DNA of 5,814 bases from an uncultured Alphaproteobacteria bacterium (lineage in GTDB: Bacteria > Pseudomonadota > Alphaproteobacteria > Puniceispirillales > UBA1172), in contig CALFYS010000017.1 of assembly GCA_937952245.1 (NCBI GenBank), forward strand, positions 1 to 5,814, given 5' to 3'. This document shows, piece by piece, positions 1-5,814 of this stretch (within the stretch, counting starts at the first letter, position 1; each line of letters begins with the position of its first letter). A program made the translations under genes and the position numbers. A model generated the notes under the pieces. That model was not told the DNA's origin. It ran no database searches and saw only the letters and a list, made by a program, of their open reading frames with translations.

Positions 1-46
1 CATGATCGCAAAACGGGTCATGATTGTGATTAAAGGGGAAACAAAT

Positions 47-526
47 ATGCTGACGATTGATCAAACTGATATTGCCATTCTGAATATTCTTCAGCAGGAC
101 ACCAGCCTTGCGGTCGCCGATATTGCCCGCCGTGTTGGCCTGTCGGTCACCCCCTGTTGGCGGCGTATCCAACGGCTGGAAGAACAAGGCGTGATCCGGC
201 GGCGGGTGGCGTTGTTAAACGGTGAGAAAATTGGCGCGGGGCTTTCTGTTTTTGTCGCCATCCGCACCAATGAACATAACGCCGATTGGCTGACGAATTT
301 TGCCAAGACCGTGGCGGATATGCCCGAGGTGGTGGAATTTTACCGGATGAGCGGTGATGTCGATTACCTGCTTCGGGTGGTGGTGGCGGATATGCCGCAA
401 TATGACGCGTTTTATAAAAAACTGATCTCCAAAGTAAAACTGACCGATGTGTCTTCATCTTTTGCCATGGAACAGATCAAATATACCACCGCGTTGCCCT
501 TGCCTGAAAAAACCCAATCTAAATAA
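47..526 (+). CDS. Lrp/AsnC-family transcriptional regulator, DecR (YbaO)-like
   Basis: A 159-aa DNA-binding regulator of usual length for the Lrp/AsnC family. Residues 4-50 form the N-terminal winged helix-turn-helix: an opening aspartate-rich helix, then ADIARRVGLSVTPCWRRIQRL, whose second half is the recognition helix. Residues about 65-145 form the alpha/beta ligand-binding (RAM) domain, with the family motif GDVDYLLRV at 103-111. The TPCWRR segment, the KIGAGLSVFV stretch and the ending SSFAMEQIKYTTALPL resemble, from memory, E. coli DecR/YbaO more than Lrp itself; DecR responds to cysteine and activates a cysteine desulfidase operon. The ATG at 47 is chosen because AGGGGA (34-39) lies 7 nt upstream and the family N-terminus fits; an in-frame ATG at 2 would add 15 unlikely residues. 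It precedes mmsA on the same strand, so control of itself and mmsA is plausible but inferred. The ligand is unknown. Confidence 0.93.
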   Translation: MLTIDQTDIAILNILQQDTSLAVADIARRVGLSVTPCWRRIQRLEEQGVIRRRVALLNGEKIGAGLSVFVAIRTNEHNADWLTNFAKTVADMPEVVEFYRMSGDVDYLLRVVVADMPQYDAFYKKLISKVKLTDVSSSFAMEQIKYTTALPLPEKTQSK

Positions 527-549
527 GCCTGATCCCAAAAATAGCCGCC

Positions 550-568
550 ATCATCACATCGTGATGAT
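550..568. promoter_or_regulatory. Perfect inverted repeat between regulator and mmsA, candidate operator
   Basis: ATCATCAC (550-557) and GTGATGAT (561-568) are exact reverse complements separated by 3 nt. The repeat lies 24 bp after the regulator stop and 58 bp before the mmsA start. There is no run of T after the right arm and the arms are AT-rich, which argues against a Rho-independent terminator. Size and symmetry fit a binding site for a dimeric regulator, with the adjacent Lrp/AsnC protein the first candidate. No convincing -35/-10 pair for mmsA was found beside it, so its exact role is inferred. Confidence 0.45.
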
Positions 569-626
569 TTGAAGTTGATTTATGCCTGTTCTTGTTCCAC
601 AACATTAGGAGCAAAAGGAGGCAGGC

Positions 627-2120
627 ATGACTGTTTATAAAAATATTATCAGTGGTGAGATGGTGGATGGCGATATGGGCACACAGCCTGTATTTAACCC
701 CGCGACAGGCGAAGAAACCGCTCAAGTGCATCTTTCCGGCAAAGCCATTGTCGATCAGGCCGTTGCCGCCGCTAAAGAAGCCCTGCCGGGCTGGGCGAAT
801 ATGCCGCCGCTGAAACGCGCGCGCATTATGTTCAATTACAAAGAATTGCTGGAAAAAAATCTCGATGCCATGGCGGAGGCAATTTCACGCCAGCATGGTA
901 AAACCAAAGAAGATGCCCGCGGTGAAGTTATTCGCGGCATCGAAGTGGTCGAATTTGCTTGCGGTATCCCCCATCTTTTGCGGGGTGATTACACGCGCAA
1001 TGTTGGGCCTTCTATTGATAGTTATTCTGACCGCCAGCCCTTGGGCGTGATGGCGGGGATTACGCCATTTAACTTCCCAGCCATGGTGCCGATGTGGATG
1101 TTCCCCATGGCATTGGCTTGCGGCAATACCTTTATCTTAAAGCCATCTGAACGTGATCCGGCCGCCCCTGAACTGGCGCTGAAATTGCTTCATGAAGCGG
1201 GTTTGCCAAAAGGCGTGATGCATATCGTCAATGGCGGTAAAGACGCGGTGGATGCCATCTTGACCCATCCTGATGTCAAAGGCGTCAGCTTTGTTGGCTC
1301 AACCCCGATTGCTGAATATGTTTATTCCACCGGCACAGCCCATGGTAAGCGGGTGCAGGCTCTGGGCGGGGCGAAAAACCATATGGTGATTATGCCTGAC
1401 GCTGATTTGGATCAAGCTGTGGATGCCCTGATGGGGGCTGGCTATGGGTCTGCGGGTGAACGCTGTATGGCGATTTCCGTTGCTGTTCCTGTTGGCCAAG
1501 AAACCGCTGATCGTCTGGTTGAAAAACTTGCCCCTAAAGTGGCGGCGATTAAAGTCGGGCCTTGGGATGATCCTGACGCTGAAATGGGGCCTTTGATCAC
1601 CAAACAGCATCTTGATAAAGTTTCCGGCTATATTGATACTGGCGTCAAAGAAGGCGCGGATTTGGTTGTTGATGGCCGCGGCTTTACCTTGCAAGGTTAT
1701 GAAAACGGCTATTTCATCGGCGGGTCTTTATTCGATAATGTCACCCCTGATATGACCATCTATAAAGAAGAAATCTTTGGCCCAGTCCTAAGCGTGGTGC
1801 GGGCGGATAATTTCGACAGCGCGGTTAAAATGGTCAATGACCATGAATATGGCAATGGCACCGCGATCTTTACCCGCGATGGTGATGCCGCGCGGTCTTA
1901 CGCCGATCAGATTGAAATTGGCATGGTCGGTATTAACGTGCCGATCCCTGTGCCGGTGGCGTATCATTCCTTTGGTGGCTGGAAACGGTCAATCTTTGGG
2001 GATCATGGCGCTTATGGGATGGAAGCGGTCAGGTTCTACACCCGCCTGAAGACCGTGACCTCACGTTGGCCAACCGGTATTCGTTCAGGGGCGCAGTTTA
2101 ACTTCCCCCTTAACAACTAA
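627..2120 (+). CDS. mmsA: Methylmalonate-semialdehyde dehydrogenase (CoA-acylating)
   Basis: A 497-aa cytoplasmic aldehyde dehydrogenase, full length for the MmsA/IolA family. The family oxidises methylmalonate semialdehyde to propanoyl-CoA, or malonate semialdehyde to acetyl-CoA, using NAD+ and CoA and releasing the carboxyl carbon. It serves valine, beta-alanine and inositol breakdown. Seen here: FNFP at 148-151 within the MmsA-typical PFNFPAMVPMWMFP stretch; LKPSE at 171-175 and GSTPIAEYV from 224 for NAD+ binding; catalytic Cys280 in GERCMA; EEIFGPV at 381-387; and the closing FYTRLKTVTSRWP at 470-482. The glutamate of the hydrolytic-ALDH motif ELGGK is absent: the equivalent stretch is ALGGAKNH (245-252), as expected for CoA-acylating members. 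AAGGAGG (615-621) lies 5 nt before the ATG, a strong ribosome binding site. Valine use versus inositol or beta-alanine use cannot be told from this window, since no partner genes are seen. Confidence 0.97.
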   Translation: MTVYKNIISGEMVDGDMGTQPVFNPATGEETAQVHLSGKAIVDQAVAAAKEALPGWANMPPLKRARIMFNYKELLEKNLDAMAEAISRQHGKTKEDARGEVIRGIEVVEFACGIPHLLRGDYTRNVGPSIDSYSDRQPLGVMAGITPFNFPAMVPMWMFPMALACGNTFILKPSERDPAAPELALKLLHEAGLPKGVMHIVNGGKDAVDAILTHPDVKGVSFVGSTPIAEYVYSTGTAHGKRVQALGGAKNHMVIMPDADLDQAVDALMGAGYGSAGERCMAISVAVPVGQETADRLVEKLAPKVAAIKVGPWDDPDAEMGPLITKQHLDKVSGYIDTGVKEGADLVVDGRGFTLQGYENGYFIGGSLFDNVTPDMTIYKEEIFGPVLSVVRADNFDSAVKMVNDHEYGNGTAIFTRDGDAARSYADQIEIGMVGINVPIPVPVAYHSFGGWKRSIFGDHGAYGMEAVRFYTRLKTVTSRWPTGIRSGAQFNFPLNN

Positions 2121-2145
2121 TCTCGCCTGAATTGAGGATTGAAAC

Positions 2146-3174
2146 TTAGAGGGCGCGATGGGCTTTGAGCGCATCGCGTACCGCTTGCCGTGCGATCCGG
2201 TCTAGGGTTTCATCAACTTCATCACGGATGATGGATTTTATGCTGCTGGCCATATTCCGCCCGATGTCAATATTACGGCGATGGTCTTCATCCAAAACAG
2301 AAACGTTAGCCTCTGTTTCAGGGGAGCTGGCGGGCATTTGCGCGAATTCCGCGGATAGGGCGGCGGCAAGTTCCATATCTTCAGGCGTGGGGGCGTCCGG
2401 TGTGGTGTCGTCAGATTTGTGATCAGTGTGATCCGCGTCATTGTCGGTCAATTGGTTTTGATTGGACGGGGCCGATGCGCCAAAAACCCCAATGGGGAAA
2501 TCATCTTCATTTGTTCCGCTGTCGTCATTAGTATCAGGATCAAGAGCAGGGGCAGGGTCATCGTCGATCAGATTGGATGGGGTAAAGCCAATGGCGGGCG
2601 TTTCAGAAGAGGCGTTGTTTTGTTCGTCTTCTTCTTCGATTAACTTCAGGGCATCTTCAATGGCATCGGGCGCCATGGGGACAGGCTCAACATCGTTTTG
2701 TGCTGTGCTTGCCTCGGGGGCTGAAGGTTCAACCAAAGCAGGTTTATGGGGAACAGACCGGGCTTTGAAAATCTGAAACCCGTCATTGGTCTCCATTTCT
2801 TCCGCGCCGCTTGATGGTTCAACCGGTGCATCAATGGGTGCCTCATTGGGTGCGGCGGCAATGGGCGTTTCTTTGGGCGTTTCGATCTGAACAGGCGCGT
2901 CTTCTGGCGTATCTATTGGCGCAGAAGGCGGGGTTGAAGCAGGAATTGGAGCGGCGGTTGCGCGCTGCAACCGCGTTGCAAGAGGGCTGGTAACATCAGA
3001 TTTCGCCGCCGCCATCCGTGCTTTGATCGTATTGATATGATCCCGCTGAACAGGGTCGATTTGATGTGAAGACGCATCGGAAGCGGTGAGCCGTTGGGGC
3101 AAACGTTGCCTGAAGCCATCAAGCTGGTCTCGGCCAGCGCTTGATGATTGCTGTTCAGAGGTTTTTTTGGCCAT
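2146..3174 (-). CDS. Acidic, Pro/Ala-rich, largely disordered protein with C-terminal helix, unknown function
   Basis: I do not recognise this 342-aa protein. It has no signal peptide or membrane segment and contains no Cys, Trp or Tyr, so it should be cytoplasmic and mostly unstructured. Residues about 1-70 are polar and mildly basic, with a likely helix around QRDHINTIKARMAAAK. Residues 76-120 are Pro/Ala-rich with short degenerate repeats. Residues 160-265 are strongly acidic (runs such as IEEEDEQ and DDDPAP). Residues about 298-342 look like an amphipathic helical tail (NMASSIKSIIRDEVDETLDR and onward). Helical ends around an acidic Pro-rich linker recall hub or scaffold proteins such as PopZ, but I see no sequence match, so that is analogy only. 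ATG 3174 (MAKKTSE) is preferred; an in-frame GTG at 3183 would add three residues, and neither has a strong Shine-Dalgarno. It lies 67 bp after the giant pilin on the same strand and converges on mmsA with a 25-bp gap. Confidence 0.8.
   Translation of the reverse strand: MAKKTSEQQSSSAGRDQLDGFRQRLPQRLTASDASSHQIDPVQRDHINTIKARMAAAKSDVTSPLATRLQRATAAPIPASTPPSAPIDTPEDAPVQIETPKETPIAAAPNEAPIDAPVEPSSGAEEMETNDGFQIFKARSVPHKPALVEPSAPEASTAQNDVEPVPMAPDAIEDALKLIEEEDEQNNASSETPAIGFTPSNLIDDDPAPALDPDTNDDSGTNEDDFPIGVFGASAPSNQNQLTDNDADHTDHKSDDTTPDAPTPEDMELAAALSAEFAQMPASSPETEANVSVLDEDHRRNIDIGRNMASSIKSIIRDEVDETLDRIARQAVRDALKAHRAL
2815..2949 (-). repeat. Degenerate short tandem repeats coding a Pro/Ala/Glu-rich linker
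   Basis: This part of the disordered protein gene is built of 12- to 15-bp near-repeats. The clearest are two exact copies of TGGGCGTTTC at 2862-2871 and 2874-2883 (plus-strand reading). They encode a linker with recurring APID (twice) and TPxxxP-type units. The pattern suggests slippage-driven length change and a low-constraint spacer. Confidence 0.55.
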
Positions 3175-3205
3175 AATCAACACTCAACCGGAAAACAATA
3201 CCCGA

Positions 3206-3233
3206 ATCATAACTGTTTTTGATCAGAACACAA
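3206..3233 (-). promoter_or_regulatory. Candidate promoter of the disordered-protein gene
   Basis: On the minus strand, TTGTGT (3233-3228) and TATGAT (3211-3206) are separated by 16 nt, a fair sigma70-like pair. Transcription would start near 3199, about 25 nt before the ATG at 3174. The site lies entirely in the 67-bp gap after the pilin stop, so the downstream gene could be transcribed separately. No terminator hairpin was found in the gap, so read-through from the pilin gene is also possible. Confidence 0.4.
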
Positions 3234-3241
3234 GCCGCGGG

Positions 3242-5719
3242 TTAATTACAGTTTTTAAGAAAGGCAAAGGTATCAATGCCTGTCCTTTTGGTCAGAACCC
3301 GTCTTGGGTCACCGGAAAGCCCGCCATATTCCACCAAAAACCCATCGGAAATATCATAGCTGGTGTCGTCATTCCACAGCCCATCAATATAGGTTTGCAG
3401 ATAATCTTGGGTCGGCAGGTCATTGGCTTTGACCCAATCATTCGGCTGATTATTCGCCCAATTGGTGAAGGCTTCGGGGATGGTGTAATCGGTTAAATCA
3501 GGCGGATCATAGGCTGAAAAATTACTGCCAAGCCCTGTGCCAAAATAAAGCCCTTCGCCATCACCGCCATCATGGTCAGCATAACCGGTATCGGCGGATG
3601 TCCATTCCCCTTCAGGGCCAGTGACCCAATACCAATAGCCTTCATCTTCGGTGTCTTTAGAATTGTATTTGCCGTAAGGCCCGGCGCTGTCTTCGTTGTT
3701 ATTGGTGGCATCACCGCAGGTATTATCGCGTTCACATTTGCGGTCAGACGCCCCGATCCAGCCCCACGCCCCTGCAATTTTACCGTCGGTACAGGTGTGT
3801 TCCGCGCTTGTGGTGATGGTGGCCAAATAGCCTTCTAGGCCAAACATTTTCAAATCATTGGATGAAGCGTGCGCCCGCGCATCTTCCCAATCGGCAAGGC
3901 ATTGGGTATAGCCCGTGGAGTCATGGGTATCGGTGGAATGACAGGCATAATCACTGCCCAGATCATCGTAATAAACAAAGTCATAATAATGATAACAGCT
4001 GGTGATATTGTCATCGAAATCATCATTATTGATGTTGCGGCAAGCGATATAATTATCCAATCGGCAGGGGATGTTGCCGCCTAAGGTGAATAAGAAATTC
4101 TTTTCCGGCTGATAGGTTTGGGTGGTGGCGGCATAGGTGATGTTGCGGAAGACTTTTTCCCAATCCGACAGCCCATGGGTGGTGGATAGGTTAGGCGAGG
4201 TGCAGTTGTCACCGGTTGAGGTGCAGACCCGCATCACCCCTGTATCCGGCACATATTCAGCGGTGATATTCGACCAGATTTCAACGCCATTATCCTTGAT
4301 GTTTTTATAGGTGTAATAGGTGGTGTTATCGCCATTGATGGTGGCGGTGGTGGGACCTGATTTAACGGCGTCAAAAAACTTCAAATCATCGACATCAGCT
4401 TCAAAGAAATCATCATCAATTCTGATCACGGCTTCGGCGACATTGTTATTGCCTGTGTTAAATCCTGCAATCGCGGGGGCGATTTTACACAGCTCATTGC
4501 TATCCACCGCTTGCCCCGTCAGGATCAGGTTATTGTCGCCGACCGAAATCGTGGACTCCCCAATACTGCGCGCCGCTTCAGCGTTCACAACCGTCACGCC
4601 GTCACTTTGGCTGAAGAAATTCGTGTCTGTTTTTGTCCAATCTTGGGTGCTGGTTTCAACCCAGCCATTGGCGGTGCTGACGGTTGTGCAGCGGTTTTCC
4701 GATTGGTCGGAAGACGTATCGATATAACTTAAACTCCAGAGCCGAAAGAGATCAGGGTTATCGGGGTTGGCGGCAAAAGCATAGGTTGTCTTATTGGCGT
4801 ATTGATTGACCAAGGACGTATAGGTCGGATCGCTAAACCCGGTGACGGTATAACCCGAAGGTGACGTGTCGGTACTGCCGCCATCCAGTTTTAATTCCAG
4901 CACCAGATCATCACGGTCAGCGGCGGCAACGGAAAGCACTTCAGGCCAGACTTCTGCCGCGTTCAACGCCCGATGCCAAATTTTGACCGATGCCAATTGC
5001 CCTTCAAAACTGCTGTCGCTGTCATAGCCGCCGATGGTCATATCAACGCTGGCGTTATCGGTATCAACCCTTGCGGTGTCGCTATTGCTGGCGGTGATCG
5101 TGTCCTTCTTGCCATCAATATAAAGCGCGGTGCTGAGGGCTGAAAAATTATCCGTCAACAGGTTATCAAAGGTGACCATGACATGATGCCAATTGCCATC
5201 CACCACATCAGTGCTGCCGCGCAATTCTTTGCCTTCAATATCAATATGGATGGCGCCAGACGTGCTGTCGCTATAGATGACAAATTTTTCATCATCCGTC
5301 GCATCACCAAAGCCAATGATATTGGCATCGGCGGATTGATCCGATTGCACCATCCAAAACGAAATGCTGCGCGAGGTGTTATCATCAGGCCCGTGATAAT
5401 CCGCTGTGCTGAGCTGCTCTGAAGATGAAAACTCCAGCCCCATGCGATTGATCGATTGCAGGTTGCTGACCACCGCGCAATCTTGATCTGATACCGTCAG
5501 GATTGAAACGCTATCGGCTTTGGTGATGGCGTTGCGGATTGGGTCAAGGGCGGTGCGGGATTCATCTTGCAATTCAGCGATGGTGCGGGATTGGATACTG
5601 CTTTGAACGAAAAAATTGTAAGCGCTAAAAACGCCAATCGCGATCAAACCCAATAAGGTCAGGTAAATCATCAATTCGATGAGGGTGAAGCCGGGCAGGG
5701 ATGAACGAAGATTTGGCAT
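3242..5719 (-). CDS. Giant modular prepilin-like adhesin: type IV pilin N-terminus, LamG domain, C-type lectin-like domain
   Basis: An 825-aa exported protein, several times longer than a normal pilin. Leader MPNLRSSLPG ends in Gly10, followed by FTLIELMIYLTLLGLIAIG: a class III prepilin signal with Phe at +1 and Glu at +5 of the mature protein, then the hydrophobic alpha-1 helix. The next stretch, AELQDESRTALDPIRNAITK, is PilW/GspJ-like. Residues about 91-257 form a LamG/concanavalin-like domain (SISFWM, GNWHHVMVTFDN, ALYIDGKKD, IGGYDSDSSFEGQLASVKIW, HRALNAAEV). Residues about 370-547 are a beta-rich segment resembling bacterial cadherin-like adhesin repeats. Residues about 567-800 are a C-type-lectin-like domain (GYLATITTSAEH, GWIGASD, GYWYWVTGPEGEW, NWANNQPND, DGLWND, GFLVEYGG). 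Fourteen cysteines suggest periplasmic disulfides. ATG 5719 is preferred over the in-frame GTG at 5758, which would lengthen the leader to 23 residues and abuts the candidate -10 box. The likely role is surface or pilus-tip adhesion to glycans, with processing by a prepilin peptidase encoded elsewhere. Secretion through a type II system is an alternative. Confidence 0.88.
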   Translation of the reverse strand: MPNLRSSLPGFTLIELMIYLTLLGLIAIGVFSAYNFFVQSSIQSRTIAELQDESRTALDPIRNAITKADSVSILTVSDQDCAVVSNLQSINRMGLEFSSSEQLSTADYHGPDDNTSRSISFWMVQSDQSADANIIGFGDATDDEKFVIYSDSTSGAIHIDIEGKELRGSTDVVDGNWHHVMVTFDNLLTDNFSALSTALYIDGKKDTITASNSDTARVDTDNASVDMTIGGYDSDSSFEGQLASVKIWHRALNAAEVWPEVLSVAAADRDDLVLELKLDGGSTDTSPSGYTVTGFSDPTYTSLVNQYANKTTYAFAANPDNPDLFRLWSLSYIDTSSDQSENRCTTVSTANGWVETSTQDWTKTDTNFFSQSDGVTVVNAEAARSIGESTISVGDNNLILTGQAVDSNELCKIAPAIAGFNTGNNNVAEAVIRIDDDFFEADVDDLKFFDAVKSGPTTATINGDNTTYYTYKNIKDNGVEIWSNITAEYVPDTGVMRVCTSTGDNCTSPNLSTTHGLSDWEKVFRNITYAATTQTYQPEKNFLFTLGGNIPCRLDNYIACRNINNDDFDDNITSCYHYYDFVYYDDLGSDYACHSTDTHDSTGYTQCLADWEDARAHASSNDLKMFGLEGYLATITTSAEHTCTDGKIAGAWGWIGASDRKCERDNTCGDATNNNEDSAGPYGKYNSKDTEDEGYWYWVTGPEGEWTSADTGYADHDGGDGEGLYFGTGLGSNFSAYDPPDLTDYTIPEAFTNWANNQPNDWVKANDLPTQDYLQTYIDGLWNDDTSYDISDGFLVEYGGLSGDPRRVLTKRTGIDTFAFLKNCN

Positions 5720-5736
5720 CAGTTTTGATAATTCTG

Positions 5737-5766
5737 TTGGATTGATCTCTATGAACACTTTATAAT
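5737..5766 (+). promoter_or_regulatory. Candidate rightward promoter at the window edge
   Basis: TTGGAT (5737-5742) and a consensus TATAAT (5761-5766) are separated by 18 nt. Transcription would start near 5773 and head into the possible gene leaving the window. The -10 box overlaps the -10 box of the leftward pilin promoter, so the two polymerases would compete. The call rests on motif match only. Confidence 0.4.
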
Positions 5767-5787
5767 ATCACGCAATTCTTATGAAAA
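5759..5787 (-). promoter_or_regulatory. Candidate promoter of the giant pilin gene
   Basis: On the minus strand, TTTTCA (5787-5782) and TATAAA (5764-5759) are separated by 17 nt. The predicted transcript starts near 5752, giving a leader of about 33 nt before ATG 5719. This start lies downstream of the GTG at 5758, which supports the ATG as the true start. A shifted -10, TATTAT, is possible but leaves only a 14-nt spacer. Confidence 0.42.
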
Positions 5788-5802
5788 GAAATGAGATTAA
5801 CC

Positions 5803-5814
5803 ATGCCCGCCCAA
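5803..5814 (+). CDS. Possible start of a divergent gene, cut by the window edge
   Basis: Only the first codons would be present (MPAQ from ATG 5803). In-frame ATG 5791 would give MRLTMPAQ, and ATG 5781 opens another frame that also stays open to the edge. A weak GAG (5793-5795) sits 7 nt before ATG 5803, and a candidate promoter lies just upstream. Far too little is visible to identify a product or to be sure the gene exists. Confidence 0.22.

Noticed and set aside
1..24. CATGAT repeated at 1-6 and 19-24 as a regulator binding site
   Set aside because: A six-base direct repeat is expected by chance, and the upstream sequence needed to judge it is outside the window.
550..568. Rho-independent terminator after the regulator gene
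   Set aside because: The stem is AT-rich with a 3-nt loop and is not followed by a run of T; an operator fits better.
1299..1694. 131-codon antisense frame within mmsA
   Set aside because: It lies opposite a well-conserved enzyme gene; its product resembles no family and its composition reflects the reverse complement of coding sequence.
2462..2776. Plus-strand frames rich in Ser opposite the disordered protein gene
   Set aside because: Their Ser-rich composition is the antisense of Asp/Glu/Ala-rich codons, and they lack start signals.
3493..3838. Open frames on both strands overlapping the lectin-domain region
   Set aside because: They are out-of-frame or antisense shadows of the giant pilin gene, with no ribosome binding sites or recognisable domains.
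3320..4021. C-type lectin domain as the variable target of a diversity-generating retroelement
   Set aside because: Such targets often have this fold, but no reverse transcriptase, template repeat or near-identical second copy of the region is present in the window, and the domain is followed by a further 25-residue tail.
5720..5758. Longer pilin start at GTG 5758
   Set aside because: It would give a 23-residue leader, has no Shine-Dalgarno and lies upstream of the predicted transcription start.

Overview
The window looks like chromosomal DNA of a Gram-negative bacterium with intermediate GC. An alphaproteobacterium is the most likely source, judging from the style of the methylmalonate-semialdehyde dehydrogenase and from an acidic, Pro/Ala-rich protein of a kind common in that class. 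This assignment is an inference; nothing here fixes the genus.

Left part (1-2120, plus strand): an Lrp/AsnC-family regulator of the DecR/YbaO type (47-526) is followed, after a 100-bp gap, by mmsA (627-2120), a CoA-acylating methylmalonate/malonate-semialdehyde dehydrogenase. The gap holds a perfect 8-bp inverted repeat (550-568) with no T-tract, better explained as an operator than as a terminator. The regulator may control itself and mmsA, tying dehydrogenase expression to amino-acid or small-metabolite levels.

Right part (2146-5719, minus strand): this converges on mmsA with only 25 bp between stop codons. Read in its own direction it begins with a very large prepilin-like protein (5719-3242, 825 aa). 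It carries a type IV (pseudo)pilin N-terminus, a LamG/concanavalin-like domain, a second beta-rich region and a C-type-lectin-like domain near the C-terminus. The likely reading is a modular minor pilin, in which a type IV pilus subunit carries adhesin modules. It is followed by a 342-aa soluble, acidic, largely disordered protein with a predicted amphipathic C-terminal helix (3174-2146) and its own candidate promoter.

Right edge (5720-5814): two divergent candidate promoters overlap at their -10 boxes, one reading leftward into the giant pilin and one reading rightward into a possible gene that leaves the window.

The most noteworthy item is the pilin/LamG/C-type-lectin fusion. The rest is recognisable metabolism and regulation plus one unrecognised disordered protein. 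No RNA genes, insertion sequences, CRISPR arrays or clear Rho-independent terminators were seen. No stretch over 300 bases lacks a gene.
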